A stretch of DNA of 64,000 nt from Flavobacteriales bacterium (GTDB lineage: Bacteria > Bacteroidota > Bacteroidia > Flavobacteriales_D > Crocinitomicaceae): assembly GCA_947454525.1 (NCBI GenBank), contig CANGJM010000010.1, positions 1 through 64,000 of the forward strand, in the 5' to 3' direction. The translations under genes were made by a program, and so were the position numbers. The notes beneath the pieces are model-generated. The model was not told the DNA's origin, ran no database searches, and was given only the letters and a program-made list of their open reading frames with translations. Within the stretch, counting starts at the first letter, position 1, and every line of letters begins with the position of its first letter. Positions 34,034 to 43,651 of the stretch are shown piece by piece.

Positions 34034-34041
34034 TATCTTTG
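34034..34041 (+). promoter_or_regulatory. -7 box TATCTTTG, 4 nt before ATG 34046
   Basis: A perfect TAnnTTTG element for purK. If it is used, transcription begins at or beside the ATG at 34046; otherwise the ATG at 34073 has a 27-nt leader. Confidence 0.55.
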
Positions 34042-34045
34042 TTGC

Positions 34046-35188
34046 ATGGAAGCAATTTGGTACGGTAATAAAATGAAAGTGGGAGTTCTAGGTGGTGGAC
34101 AACTCGGACGCATGCTCATTCAAGAGGCAACGAACCTGAATATTCACCTGCACATGATGGACGGCGACGCAGCTGCTCCATGTGCGCAACTCGCTCATTC
34201 CTTTACCTATGGTTCCATTACCGATTACGATGCTGTATATGCTTTTGGCAAGGACAAAGACCTCATCACCGTTGAAATCGAGAACGTTTCCATTGAAGCT
34301 TTGGAGGACCTTGAAAAAGAAGGCGTGAAAGTCTTTCCGCAACCACGTGTCTTGCGCATCATCCGCGACAAAGGATTGCAAAAAGAATTTTACACCGATC
34401 AAAACATCCCTACTGCTCCTTTTGCTATCATTGAAAATCGAGTTGATTTATTAGCAAAAGCGAGTTTTCCCATTGTACATAAATTGCGCACAGGCGGCTA
34501 CGATGGAAAAGGAGTGAACATTCTGAAGTCAGAAGCGGATGCACTGACATCTTTCGATGAACCGAGCATCATTGAAAACAAAATTCCTTTTCAAAAAGAA
34601 CTTTCTGTAATTGTGGCCCGCAATGAAAACGGCGAAATGACGACCTTCCCTTGTGTGGAATGTGAATTCAATCCAGAAGCGAATTTGGTGGAATTCTTAT
34701 TTTCTCCAGCGGACATCGATTCGAACGTTGAACAACAAGCAGATGAAATCGCAAAGGACATCATTCAGAAACTGGACATGGTTGGATTGCTCGCTGTGGA
34801 GTTCTTTTTGACGAACGACGGAAGTTTATTGGTGAACGAAATCGCTCCACGTCCACACAACAGTGGACACCACACGATTGAAATTTGTCACACGTCACAA
34901 TTTGCACAGCATTTACGCGCCATCCTCAATTTACCCTTGGGAGACACATCATTAATCCAATGTGGATCGATGATCAACCTTGTTGGAGAAAAAGGATTTG
35001 AAGGTCCAGCAATCTATGAAGGATTGAAAGACATCTTGTCGATTCCCGGCGTTTACCCGCACATTTACGGAAAAGAAATCACGAAGTCCTTCCGTAAAAT
35101 GGGCCATGTCACCATCACCGGTTCAAACATGGATGAAGTGCGTGAAAAGACGAAGAAAGTTCAAGCAGCTATTCGCGTCATCGCATAA
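34046..35188 (+). CDS. purK: 5-(carboxyamino)imidazole ribonucleotide synthase
   Basis: About 380 aa, ATP-grasp enzyme of de novo purine synthesis that carboxylates AIR to N5-CAIR. It opens KVGVLGGGQLGRMLIQEA, with TGGYDGKGV (ATP loop), LAVEFFLTNDGSLLVNEIAPRPHNSGHHTIE (metal and substrate segments, quoted by its two ends here: AVEFF and NSGHHT), and LGDTSL. I choose the ATG at 34046 because related flavobacterial PurK proteins have about nine residues before the K-x-G-x-LGGGQLG segment; 34073 is the alternative. It is divergent from hpt and ends in a hairpin terminator. Confidence 0.93.
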   Translation: MEAIWYGNKMKVGVLGGGQLGRMLIQEATNLNIHLHMMDGDAAAPCAQLAHSFTYGSITDYDAVYAFGKDKDLITVEIENVSIEALEDLEKEGVKVFPQPRVLRIIRDKGLQKEFYTDQNIPTAPFAIIENRVDLLAKASFPIVHKLRTGGYDGKGVNILKSEADALTSFDEPSIIENKIPFQKELSVIVARNENGEMTTFPCVECEFNPEANLVEFLFSPADIDSNVEQQADEIAKDIIQKLDMVGLLAVEFFLTNDGSLLVNEIAPRPHNSGHHTIEICHTSQFAQHLRAILNLPLGDTSLIQCGSMINLVGEKGFEGPAIYEGLKDILSIPGVYPHIYGKEITKSFRKMGHVTITGSNMDEVREKTKKVQAAIRVIA

Positions 35189-35220
35189 AAAAAGGACCAC
35201 TTTTCAGCAGTCCTTTTCTT
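35188..35220. terminator. Bidirectional terminator between purK and the Omp28-like gene
   Basis: AAAAGGAC (35190-35197) and GTCCTTTT (35210-35217) with a 12-nt loop. T-runs lie on both strands, so it can serve both convergent genes. Confidence 0.8.
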
Positions 35221-35238
35221 ATATACGTTTACTTGATC

Positions 35239-37242
35239 TTATTCGATGATCAATTTTTTCGATGTTTTTTGTCCGTCCGCTGTTAATTCAACGAAGTAAA
35301 CACCTGCTTTTAAGTTGCTTGTATTTACGTTAACTTCAAAATTACCTTGAACCGAACCGTATTCTTTTTCGCTTACTACTTTTCCAGCGAAGTCTACCAA
35401 TTTCATGGTAACGTTTGACGCTTTACCGATGTATAAGCTTACAGTCGCTGCGCTAGAAGCTGGATTTGGGTAAACACTCATTCCACCCCAATAACAAACT
35501 GTTGGCATATCGTTCAATCCACCAACGTATCCATTTGCCACTGCTTCTGCGATGGTTGCACGTCCAGCGTTGTCAATTTTTCCTGTTGGATCAATGATCA
35601 TTCCGATGATGTGCATTTTTGTTTCATCCCATTCAGCTGGCAAGGTAAAGCTCATGTTCGTTGTATACGTATCTCCAGCAGTCACTGTAGCTGGGAAACT
35701 ATTTGGCATTCCCGTAAAGCTTGGTGCAATCGCACGAGCAACGTGGTTGTATACCATTGTTGCAGCTGGAACAGGATTCGATAAAGCTTCAAATCCACCC
35801 ATCACACCGTTGTTACCACCAGCGTATGCATTTGACTGACTCCATCCTGCACCAGTACCGGTTACATCATCTTCCGTTAATACGCAAGCAACTTTATAAT
35901 TGCTATTCGCTGCCATCGCGAAATTCGACGTTACCGAAACATTTAACACACGTGATGTCGCATCCCATGTCGCACCGTTAACGATTGTCGCAACTGGAGC
36001 CGTTTGCAAACGCGCAAAGAAATCTTGACTCATTCCAGATGGATCTACATCCGCTAAACGGTCAACGACTGCACTTGGATATCCACTGATGAGTCCACCA
36101 ATTCCTGCATCGTAATCTGTTACAGTCATTGGATCTCCATTGTGTACCGCGATTCCAGCCCAATATTGATCGTATTTCGTTTCGAATAGGTCCATGAATA
36201 CAGCACCACGTGGACACCACTGACACCAAGTACCTGTTGCTTCTTCACCAACCACCATTTTACCAACTGCAGGAACAACTGGGTCGATTTGACCTGATAA
36301 GGTATTGTCACCTGCGATGTCGTCATTTCCACCGTTAATATTTGAAATAGTTGCCGTGTACGTTTGATTTCCAGAAACCAAAATATTGGCAGGCATATTC
36401 ACGGTGTATGTTCCGATGCTTGCTATGTTCACGCCTGTTACAGAGAACGGATAGTTTTGACTATTGTAAGACAGGTTTACATCAAATGAAGTAATTGCCG
36501 TTGCTCCGGCATTCAACACTTTCACTGTTGGAGTAACGTTTTGTCCTGCGATTTCTCCACCCATGTTTACATTGGCAATCATTGCATTCAAATTCGGAAG
36601 CGTGTATGTTTGGTGATCAAAACTCACGTTATCCATATAAAACGCACTATTTTGAACTGGGTAAAAATCTGCTGCAGCCACTGCATTGACGCCATTCATC
36701 CATGTTCCGATGAGCGCTCCATTGATGTAGGCTTTCCATACGTGCAAGGTTAAATTCGCTTCGATTTTCAAAGTGAACCAAGTAGCGTCCGTGTAAGATC
36801 CTAAGGCAAGATTTGGTGTATTTCCATCATCGATTGAAACTTGTCCAGCATCCATATTGACGTTTAGTGCCCAAACTTGACCTAAAGTTGCTGCTGCTTG
36901 CAAGTTAAAATAAGCATTTTTTCCTGCATTGATGTAAAAATCAGATTGTAAAGTGAAAATTCCACTGTTATAAACTTGTCCGAATTTCAAGACCACATCT
37001 TGTGGACCGCCAGCTGCCGCCGTAGATGCAAGATAGATCGAATTAGGTACTGAATTTGCGTTGTTATTCGTTATCGTAACGTCCTCTGCCGCTCCTTCTG
37101 TCCCGCTCCATGTTGACCAAGACGCCGATTGAGGTCCTAAGTAGGAACCAGCTGTATATGAATCAAAATTATCTGAAAACAACTGCGCAAACGAAGTGCT
37201 GCACAATAGAACAGATGCGATAAATAATGTAGTTTTTTTCAT
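35239..37242 (-). CDS. Omp28-related secreted protein with T9SS tail
   Basis: A 667-aa exported protein. A signal peptide ends at SFAQ (about 19). Residues 20-210 form a concanavalin-like jelly roll (FSDNFDSYTAGSYLGPQSAS). An Omp28 domain follows at about 325-540, starting with GEEATGTWCQWCPRGAVFM, a thioredoxin-like CxxC motif typical of the family. The C-terminal 75 aa (YPNPASSAATVSLYIG, LKAGVYFVELTADGQK) are a type A T9SS tail. The protein should be on the surface or secreted. Convergent with purK. Confidence 0.88.
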   Translation of the reverse strand: MKKTTLFIASVLLCSTSFAQLFSDNFDSYTAGSYLGPQSASWSTWSGTEGAAEDVTITNNNANSVPNSIYLASTAAAGGPQDVVLKFGQVYNSGIFTLQSDFYINAGKNAYFNLQAAATLGQVWALNVNMDAGQVSIDDGNTPNLALGSYTDATWFTLKIEANLTLHVWKAYINGALIGTWMNGVNAVAAADFYPVQNSAFYMDNVSFDHQTYTLPNLNAMIANVNMGGEIAGQNVTPTVKVLNAGATAITSFDVNLSYNSQNYPFSVTGVNIASIGTYTVNMPANILVSGNQTYTATISNINGGNDDIAGDNTLSGQIDPVVPAVGKMVVGEEATGTWCQWCPRGAVFMDLFETKYDQYWAGIAVHNGDPMTVTDYDAGIGGLISGYPSAVVDRLADVDPSGMSQDFFARLQTAPVATIVNGATWDATSRVLNVSVTSNFAMAANSNYKVACVLTEDDVTGTGAGWSQSNAYAGGNNGVMGGFEALSNPVPAATMVYNHVARAIAPSFTGMPNSFPATVTAGDTYTTNMSFTLPAEWDETKMHIIGMIIDPTGKIDNAGRATIAEAVANGYVGGLNDMPTVCYWGGMSVYPNPASSAATVSLYIGKASNVTMKLVDFAGKVVSEKEYGSVQGNFEVNVNTSNLKAGVYFVELTADGQKTSKKLIIE

Positions 37243-37297
37243 GTTGTTGAATGAATTTATGATTTAGCGAAGGAAAAGTACGCAAATTCGATGAGAA

Positions 37298-38035
37298 TCA
37301 AGCGTTTTCCCCCACATTATTTGCGAGAAACTGAATCACTTCTGCTGCTCCAACGAGTCCAAATAATGCCGGCATGTAGGAAATCGTTCCATAGAAGGAC
37401 TTTTTGAAATTGGCGCCATTGGTCATTTTTAAGGAATCCTTTTGTTGAATTTCGGTTGAATACACGGCTTTGATTCCACGGTAAGAGATGTTTTTACGTT
37501 TCAAGCGCTTTTTCATGTGTGCGCCGAGCTTACATCCCGAAACATGTTGAATGTTCGTCACCTTAATTTTACTTGGATCGGTTTTTCCTCCCGCTCCCAT
37601 GTGACTGATGATTTTTACTTTTTTGCGTTTGCAGGCAATCAACCATTCTAATTTTGGCGTGACGGAGTCTATGCAGTCCATGACGTAGTCGGGTTGGTGT
37701 TCGTCGAGCAATTCCCATACACGTTCTGGCAACACAAATTCTTCGACGATGTTTAACTCTATGACTGGATTGATGTCCCTAATGCGTTCTGCAAGAACCA
37801 CCGCTTTATTGATGCCAATGGTACTATCTAGCGCCGTTAATTGACGGTTTTTATTGGTGGGATCAAAAACATCTCCATCGATGATGGTCATCTTTCCAAT
37901 TCCAGCTCTTGCGATAAATTCTCCTGCAAAGGATCCGATTCCACCGAGTCCAACAATCAACACATGCGCCTGTTTCAGTCGATTCATTTGTTCTTCAGAA
38001 AACAATAATTCAGTCCGCTCCAACCAATTTACCAT
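37298..38035 (-). CDS. tcdA: tRNA threonylcarbamoyladenosine dehydratase
   Basis: A 245-aa E1-like/ThiF-family enzyme that cyclises t6A37 in tRNA to ct6A with ATP. It begins with RTELLFSEEQMNRL, has the nucleotide loop VGLGGIGSFAGEFIARAGIG, the adenylation segment DGDVFDPTNKNRQ, and DCIDSVTPKLEWLIACKRK. GKTDPSKIKV and SGCKLG complete the TcdA/CsdL pattern. Length is normal. A -7 box lies 15 nt upstream of the start. Confidence 0.93.
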   Translation of the reverse strand: MVNWLERTELLFSEEQMNRLKQAHVLIVGLGGIGSFAGEFIARAGIGKMTIIDGDVFDPTNKNRQLTALDSTIGINKAVVLAERIRDINPVIELNIVEEFVLPERVWELLDEHQPDYVMDCIDSVTPKLEWLIACKRKKVKIISHMGAGGKTDPSKIKVTNIQHVSGCKLGAHMKKRLKRKNISYRGIKAVYSTEIQQKDSLKMTNGANFKKSFYGTISYMPALFGLVGAAEVIQFLANNVGENA

Positions 38036-38050
38036 GACGTTTTTTTACCG

Positions 38051-38058
38051 CAAAGATA
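38051..38058 (-). promoter_or_regulatory. -7 box TATCTTTG for tcdA
   Basis: A perfect TAnnTTTG on the minus strand, 15 nt before the tcdA start codon at 38035. Confidence 0.6.
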
Positions 38059-38164
38059 TTTCATTCTTGTTCAATTGAAGAGGAAAAATCAAGTTGTTAA
38101 TCATCAAAAATGAACGTGAACCATGAATTTTTACTATATTCGGCAGGTAAACTAAACTATTTTT

Positions 38165-39880
38165 ATGGAAAATAATGCACAAAAAGGACATCCAACAGGA
38201 CTTTGGTACTTGTTCGGAACAGAAATGTGGGAGCGCTTTGGCTACTACTTGATGCTTGGGATTTTCTCCCTTTATATGATTGATGGATGGAACAATGGCG
38301 GAATGGGATTCGATGCCGGGAAAAAATCTGACATCTACGGAACGTATTTAGGATTAGTGTATTTAACACCGTTTATTGGTGGACTTTTAGCCGATCGTAT
38401 TTTAGGATACCGTCGTTCCATCATTATGGGTGGACTCATGATGTCTGCCGGATATTTCTGTTTATCGATTCACAACGAAACATCGTTTTACGTTGCTTTG
38501 ATGTTGATCATCCTTGGAAATGGATTCTTTAAACCAAACATCTCTACCCTTGTTGGAAATCTGTACAGTGCAGATGACATGAAGGATAAAAAAGATGCTG
38601 GTTACAACATTTTCTACATGGGAATTAACATCGGAGCGTTCATCTGTAACTTCGTTGCAGCATACATGCGCATCAACTACGGTTGGGGACATGCATTCGC
38701 AGCAGCTGGAGTTGGAATGTTGATTGGTGTCGCTATTTTCATTTTAGGAACGAAGCACATCAAACATGTCGATGTTGTTAAACCTGTACAAGAAGGAGAT
38801 ATGTCCACAGTGCGTATTTTCTCTATGACGGTTCTTCCAATGTTCGTTTTTGGTATCCTTGGGTACTTGATTCCTGGAAACTTCCTAGGTTCAGATACAA
38901 ACGATGCCTTCATTATTGGATGTTTACCAGTCATTGCCTTCTTTATTTATTTAGCATTCAAATCTGAAGCGAAAGAAAGCCGTGCCATTAAAGCATTGCT
39001 TGCCGTATTTGCGTGTGTGATTTTGTTCTTTGCGATTTTCCACCAAAATGGAGATGCATTAACAGTTTGGGCAGAAGACCACACGAACCGTGAAATGTCT
39101 GAAGGCGTAGCAAACGTTGCTGGAAGTGTTGGAATGGCGCAAGTTGTGGTAAACAACGACATCGTTTCATCTTCTGATAGCGAATTTAAAGCAACGATTG
39201 ACTCCATGAGAAAAGTGGAAGAAGCGATGCCGAAAGTAACGAAAGCAGAATTGAAAGCGAAAGCAGATTTCTCTGGTGAAATTTCTCAATTGGAAAGCTC
39301 TCGTAAATACTTCGCAACCTTACCGAAGGATGAAGTTCCTGCGAAAGGCGAAGACATGAAATTGTATTCAACAGAGTTGTATCAGTCTATTAATCCATTC
39401 TGGGTTGTGACATTAACACCAATTATCGTTGGATTCTTTGGTTGGATGCGTCGCCGCAAAAGAGAACCAAGTACACCGACTAAAATCGCGATAGGTTTAG
39501 TGATTACCGCATTATCCGCATTGGTAATGGTTGGAGCAGTATTCGCTACAAATGGAATGTCTGCAAAAGCTGGTTCAATTTGGTTAATTGCTTCTTACGG
39601 TGTCATTACGATTGGTGAACTTTGTTTATCTCCAATGGGACTTTCACTCGTTTCAAAATTATCTCCACCGCGTATTACCGCGTTAATGATGGGTGGATTC
39701 TTCCTAGCGATTTCTGTTGGAAATAAATTATCCGGAATGTTATCCAGCTTGTGGGAAACGATTCCTGAAAAACAAAACTTCTTCTACTTGAACTTTGGAT
39801 TGGTAATGGCGGCAGCTGTTATTCTCTTCTTGATGCTTCGCTGGTTAAACGGCGTAATGCGTGAAAACAACGTTCAATAA
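38165..39880 (+). CDS. POT-family proton-coupled peptide transporter (1)
   Basis: A 571-aa inner-membrane protein with about 12-14 helices. The ExxERFxYY motif appears as EMWERFGYYLML (about 18-29), and GGLLADRILGYRRSI, GNGFFKPNIST and SPMGLSLVSKLSPPR are POT signatures. A long hydrophilic loop (about 300-410, with AELKAKADF and a lysine-rich helix) interrupts the second half, longer than in typical di/tripeptide transporters. Uptake of di- or tripeptides is expected. A second POT gene follows after a terminator. Confidence 0.93.
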   Translation: MENNAQKGHPTGLWYLFGTEMWERFGYYLMLGIFSLYMIDGWNNGGMGFDAGKKSDIYGTYLGLVYLTPFIGGLLADRILGYRRSIIMGGLMMSAGYFCLSIHNETSFYVALMLIILGNGFFKPNISTLVGNLYSADDMKDKKDAGYNIFYMGINIGAFICNFVAAYMRINYGWGHAFAAAGVGMLIGVAIFILGTKHIKHVDVVKPVQEGDMSTVRIFSMTVLPMFVFGILGYLIPGNFLGSDTNDAFIIGCLPVIAFFIYLAFKSEAKESRAIKALLAVFACVILFFAIFHQNGDALTVWAEDHTNREMSEGVANVAGSVGMAQVVVNNDIVSSSDSEFKATIDSMRKVEEAMPKVTKAELKAKADFSGEISQLESSRKYFATLPKDEVPAKGEDMKLYSTELYQSINPFWVVTLTPIIVGFFGWMRRRKREPSTPTKIAIGLVITALSALVMVGAVFATNGMSAKAGSIWLIASYGVITIGELCLSPMGLSLVSKLSPPRITALMMGGFFLAISVGNKLSGMLSSLWETIPEKQNFFYLNFGLVMAAAVILFLMLRWLNGVMRENNVQ

Positions 39881-39890
39881 AATTATTTCA

Positions 39891-39920
39891 AAGCCTCTGA
39901 TTTCAGAGGCTTTTTATTTT
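39891..39920 (+). terminator. Terminator between the two POT genes
   Basis: AAGCCTCTGA (39891-39900), TT, TCAGAGGCTT (39903-39912), followed by a T-rich run. A strong hairpin that separates the two transporter transcripts, though readthrough is possible because no clear promoter is seen before the second gene. Confidence 0.8.
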
Positions 39921-39935
39921 AAACTTAATTTAAAG

Positions 39936-41408
39936 ATGCAAACTCTCGAACAAATTCAAAGCTTTGAAGGAAAATACCCAAAACAGATTTGGAGTCTTTT
40001 CTTTACCGAAATGTGGGAACGCTTTTGTTTCTATGGAAACCGTGGAATGTTGGTTGTATTCATGACAAACATTCTATTCTTTTCGGATCAAGAAGCCAAT
40101 TTAAAATATGGTGCGATTCAAGCATTCGTTTACGCATTCACGTTTATTGGTGGACTATTCGCGGATAAAATCCTTGGTTTTCAAAAATCACTTTTATGGG
40201 GAGGAATCCTCATGATTTTAGGAAGTTTAATCCTCGGTTTAGACGCGAAGGCAAATTTCTTCTACGGAATTTGTTTAATCATCATTGGGACAGGATTTTT
40301 CAAACCAAACATTTCTACAATGGTTGGCGAATTGTACCGTGCGGGTGATCCACGTCGCGATGCAGGATTTAGTTTATTTTACGCAGGAATCAACCTTGGC
40401 GCTTTATTCGGCGGTGGACTTTGTGTATACGTTGGGAAAACGTATTCATGGAACATGGCCTTTGCTTTATCCGGAATCTTCATGATGGTTGGATTGATCA
40501 ATTTCTTGTTGACACGCAAAAACCTTGGTCCTATTGGACAAGCACCGGTAACAACGAATGAGAAAACAGCGAAAAGAAACCAATATTTAGTGTATGGTGG
40601 ATCGATTATCTCCATTCCATTCATTTACGCTATGATTACGAATACGGCTTACACGGACATCTTCATGTACATCATTGGTCCGGCAACCCTGCTCTATTTG
40701 ATCTATGAAATGAGCAAATTGAATTGGGAACAAAATAGAAAATTAGTAGGAGCGATGATTTTCATTTTCCTATCGATTATCTTCTGGTCCTTCTTTGAGC
40801 AAAGTGGTGGTTCTTTGAGCCTATATGCAGAGAAACTAATTTCAAAGGACATGCTCGGACTGAACTTTGATCCGAATGTGGTCAACAACTCCGCTAATTC
40901 ACTTTTCGTGATTATCCTAAGTGTCTTTATTGGTTTAATGTGGATTTGGTTGGCGAAGATAAAAATGGAGCCGAATTACTTCATGAAATTTGGATTAGCC
41001 TTCATTTTCCTAAGTGTTTCCTTCTACATGTTTTACTACACAAGATTCTTGTTAGATAACGCTGGACTTGCATCCCTTGGATTGTTCACCTTTGCCTACA
41101 TGGTGATCTCGGTTGGAGAATTGTTTTTATCGCCCATTGGTTTATCCTTGATGACAAAATTATCTCCGAAACATTTATGGGGTGTGATGATGGGAATGTG
41201 GTTCTTGGCATCTGCTTATGGACAATATGTAGCAGGAATTTTAGGCGCAGGAATGGCTAGCCCGAAAAAAGATGCGAGTCCGATGGAGCGAATGATTGCC
41301 TATACGGATGGATACCAGCAATTGGCGCTTTACGCCTTGATTACCGGAGCAGTGGTCATCGTTGCTTCTGTCTTCTTGAATAAATTGATTGCAGATCGCG
41401 CTGAATAA
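39936..41408 (+). CDS. POT-family proton-coupled peptide transporter (2)
   Basis: About 490 aa, 12-14 membrane helices. The ExxERFxYY position reads EMWERFCFYGNRG, with FCFYG in place of FGYYL; other POT motifs are GGLFADKILGFQKSL, GTGFFKPNISTMVGELY and SPIGLSLMTKLSPKH. I choose the ATG at 39936 (MQTLEQI), since an earlier in-frame start lies in the upstream terminator and gene. It lacks the long hydrophilic insert of its neighbour. The two are distant paralogues placed in tandem. Likely peptide uptake. Confidence 0.93.
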   Translation: MQTLEQIQSFEGKYPKQIWSLFFTEMWERFCFYGNRGMLVVFMTNILFFSDQEANLKYGAIQAFVYAFTFIGGLFADKILGFQKSLLWGGILMILGSLILGLDAKANFFYGICLIIIGTGFFKPNISTMVGELYRAGDPRRDAGFSLFYAGINLGALFGGGLCVYVGKTYSWNMAFALSGIFMMVGLINFLLTRKNLGPIGQAPVTTNEKTAKRNQYLVYGGSIISIPFIYAMITNTAYTDIFMYIIGPATLLYLIYEMSKLNWEQNRKLVGAMIFIFLSIIFWSFFEQSGGSLSLYAEKLISKDMLGLNFDPNVVNNSANSLFVIILSVFIGLMWIWLAKIKMEPNYFMKFGLAFIFLSVSFYMFYYTRFLLDNAGLASLGLFTFAYMVISVGELFLSPIGLSLMTKLSPKHLWGVMMGMWFLASAYGQYVAGILGAGMASPKKDASPMERMIAYTDGYQQLALYALITGAVVIVASVFLNKLIADRAE

Positions 41409-41430
41409 GCTCGACACGTTTATTGAATAA

Positions 41431-41997
41431 TTACCCGAGGCGCTTGGTCACAAGCGCCTCTACTTTTTCGTAGAAGTGCTGCGGTTTATACGTACGCCAT
41501 TCAATGTCCTCTAACTCTCCGCCCATCACAAAGTAATGATCGATGTTGATGCGTTCAAATTCGCGCACAACGTGGTCGTGAAAGTTTACCATGGCAATCC
41601 AACCTTCCTCGACATCGTCGAACCATTCTTCGTAGTAGCAGTCGTCCGAATAATGGAAATTTAGCACGTTTTCTCCGACGAGAATGAATTGATTGACTCC
41701 TTGATTGATCAATACATCGATGATGTCGCGCTTCAAGATCATGATGTCGTTTTCAATGGCATCGTTCCATTCCCCGATTAACTCAATAATGGCATATGCC
41801 GCATCGTAATCAACCATGAGGATTTTGATAAACAAGGTCGGCGAACCTATGGAATCCCATTGCGGATGAATGTAGAAGTCGTAAATGCTATTCGTGAACT
41901 CGAATTCACTGTACTCGCGTTCGAAAAACGGGGACAATGGATCCTCGGAAGCGACGTAATATCCACGCCAGTTGAAATAGGGTTCGACAAAATGCAT
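41431..41997 (-). CDS. Conserved hypothetical acidic protein
   Basis: About 188 aa, soluble, rich in aromatic and acidic residues (FNWRGYY, YSDDCYYEEWFDDVEEGW, GGELEDIEWRTYKPQHFY). I prefer the ATG at 41997 (MHFVEPYFNW) over a TTG two codons upstream. No signal peptide, helix or motif is evident. It is convergent with the second POT gene, whose terminator hairpin lies inside this gene's last codons. Function not recognised. Confidence 0.75.
   Translation of the reverse strand: MHFVEPYFNWRGYYVASEDPLSPFFEREYSEFEFTNSIYDFYIHPQWDSIGSPTLFIKILMVDYDAAYAIIELIGEWNDAIENDIMILKRDIIDVLINQGVNQFILVGENVLNFHYSDDCYYEEWFDDVEEGWIAMVNFHDHVVREFERINIDHYFVMGGELEDIEWRTYKPQHFYEKVEALVTKRLG
41437..41467 (+). terminator. 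POT (2) terminator, located inside the convergent gene's 3' end
   Basis: GAGGCGCTTG (41437-41446), GTCA, CAAGCGCCTC (41451-41460), then TACTTTTT. The stem encodes the last residues of the opposite-strand protein. Confidence 0.75.
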
Positions 41998-42103
41998 GGG
42001 CAAATTTATACAGCGAAAGCGAGACTACACTGCTTTAGTCTAAAATAAGTTATAATTTCGCGTTTTTCTTTTGAAGAATTCAAACCTATCCAAAACAACA
42101 CCC

Positions 42104-42772
42104 GTGGGAAAAGATAAACTTTTACGATTTGAAGCCCTTAAGTCATTCTCCAATGTCTATGAACCTGTTTTTAGAGAACCATTCCCTATTCAAGGCAATT
42201 GGCGTTCAGAAGTCTTTAAAAACGACAATCCCATCATTTTAGAGCTTGGTTGTGGAAAAGGAGAATATTCCGTTGGACTCGGAAGAAAATACCCAGAAAA
42301 GAATTTCATCGGCGTTGATTTAAAAGGGAATCGCATTTACATTGGTGCAAAAGATGCCTTGGAAACGAATTTAACCAATGTGGCATTTTTGCGCACACGT
42401 ATTGACTTTATCCTCGATTACTTTGGGGAACACGAAGTGGATGAGATTTGGTTAACTTTCTCGGATCCACAACCGAATAAAGCGCGCAAACGCTTATCTT
42501 CTCCCCTCTTTATTGATCGATACAAGAAAATATTAAAACCGGGCGGCATCGTTCACATGAAAACGGACAGTGACATCTTGTTTGAATATACCTTGGAGCA
42601 AATCGAAGAGAATAAATACGAATGTTTAGAATCCACCTGGGACTTGTACGCGAATCTTCCGGAGGATTTAGATCCAGATACGCGAGAGATTTTCTACATT
42701 CAAACGTACTATGAGAAATTATTTTCCTCACGTGGACATAAAATCAAATACTGTAAATTCAAGATTTCTTAA
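42104..42772 (+). CDS. trmB: tRNA (guanine(46)-N7)-methyltransferase
   Basis: About 222 aa; SAM-dependent methylation of G46 in the tRNA variable loop. The SAM motif is LELGCGKGEYSVGLGRKYP, followed by IGVDLKGNRIYIGAK, and the catalytic segment LTFSDPQPNKARKRL; HMKTDSDILFEYTLE is also conserved. I choose the GTG at 42104 (MGKDKLLRF), which matches the usual MxKNKLxxF start; a TTG at 42071 is an in-frame alternative. A TATAATTTCG box lies at 42051-42060. Tail-to-tail with the glycosyltransferase. Confidence 0.92.
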   Translation: MGKDKLLRFEALKSFSNVYEPVFREPFPIQGNWRSEVFKNDNPIILELGCGKGEYSVGLGRKYPEKNFIGVDLKGNRIYIGAKDALETNLTNVAFLRTRIDFILDYFGEHEVDEIWLTFSDPQPNKARKRLSSPLFIDRYKKILKPGGIVHMKTDSDILFEYTLEQIEENKYECLESTWDLYANLPEDLDPDTREIFYIQTYYEKLFSSRGHKIKYCKFKIS

Positions 42773-43645
42773 TCAGCGAATCTGATTGTAATTTCTGTAA
42801 TTCGTATCGATTCCAATAAATTTCAACAAATCCTTCAATTTATTTTTGAGGGATTTTTTGTTTCTACTTGGCTCCACTTTAAAGGTCCAATTCAAGCGAT
42901 CGATGCGTGCTTGCATAATCTGTGGATGCGTGCCTTTAAATCGCGCTAATCCATTGATGTGTTCTTCGTAAGGGAAAAACTCGACGTCCTCAATGTTTTT
43001 CTCTAACCATTCGTCATCGTGCCACAGCTTGTGAAAGGATGTTTGCTTTGCTTGCATGGCTCTTGGATCCTTCACCCAACCGTAATGATAGACGTCCGCA
43101 GCGATTTTGGCAACGTTCAATTTTTGATTTTCATCCTTGCGGAATCCTTGCGCGTCGCGATACGAGTAAATATTGGCTGAATTGCGAATAATGCGGATTT
43201 CATTTTTGTACCAGTTATTGGACGCGCCAATAAAATCGTAGGAACCATAAAAGTGTCGATAGGAAAACAGGAGTCCGTCGACTTCTGAATCATCGATGTA
43301 CAATTCCATTTTCGCACGGATTTCTGCGTGATCTTTCTCATGAATGACTTCATCTCCTTGAATGTAAAACGCCCAATCGCTATCCTTTGAAATGGACTGA
43401 AACGCTTTATTTGTCTCATCCGCAAGCACAGCTCCGTTCTCACGCAGAGTATCATCCCAAATGGTTTCAATGATTTTGATTTTCGATGGGTCAATGGATT
43501 GAATCAATCCCAAGGTGTCGTCTTCTGAATTTCCGACAGCCACAATGACTTCGTCACAAAGGGGTAAAATGGATTGGATCGCCTCCACGATTGGATAATC
43601 CAACTTGATGGCATTTCGTATAAACGTAAATCCAGAGACTTTCAC
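42773..43645 (-). CDS. Family 2-like glycosyltransferase
   Basis: A 290-aa cytosolic glycosyltransferase of the GT-A type. N-terminal FTFIRNAIKLDYPIVEAIQS and DEVIVAVGNSEDDT form the nucleotide-sugar fold; IQGDEVIHEKDH (about 95-106) is the DxD-like metal site. Basic C-terminus (KKSLKNKLKDLLK) without membrane helices, perhaps a peripheral membrane tail. It follows gatC by 6 nt in the plsC-gatC operon, which suggests membrane or cell-envelope glycosylation. Acceptor unknown. Confidence 0.85.
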   Translation of the reverse strand: MKVSGFTFIRNAIKLDYPIVEAIQSILPLCDEVIVAVGNSEDDTLGLIQSIDPSKIKIIETIWDDTLRENGAVLADETNKAFQSISKDSDWAFYIQGDEVIHEKDHAEIRAKMELYIDDSEVDGLLFSYRHFYGSYDFIGASNNWYKNEIRIIRNSANIYSYRDAQGFRKDENQKLNVAKIAADVYHYGWVKDPRAMQAKQTSFHKLWHDDEWLEKNIEDVEFFPYEEHINGLARFKGTHPQIMQARIDRLNWTFKVEPSRNKKSLKNKLKDLLKFIGIDTNYRNYNQIR

Positions 43646-43651
43646 GTTTCG

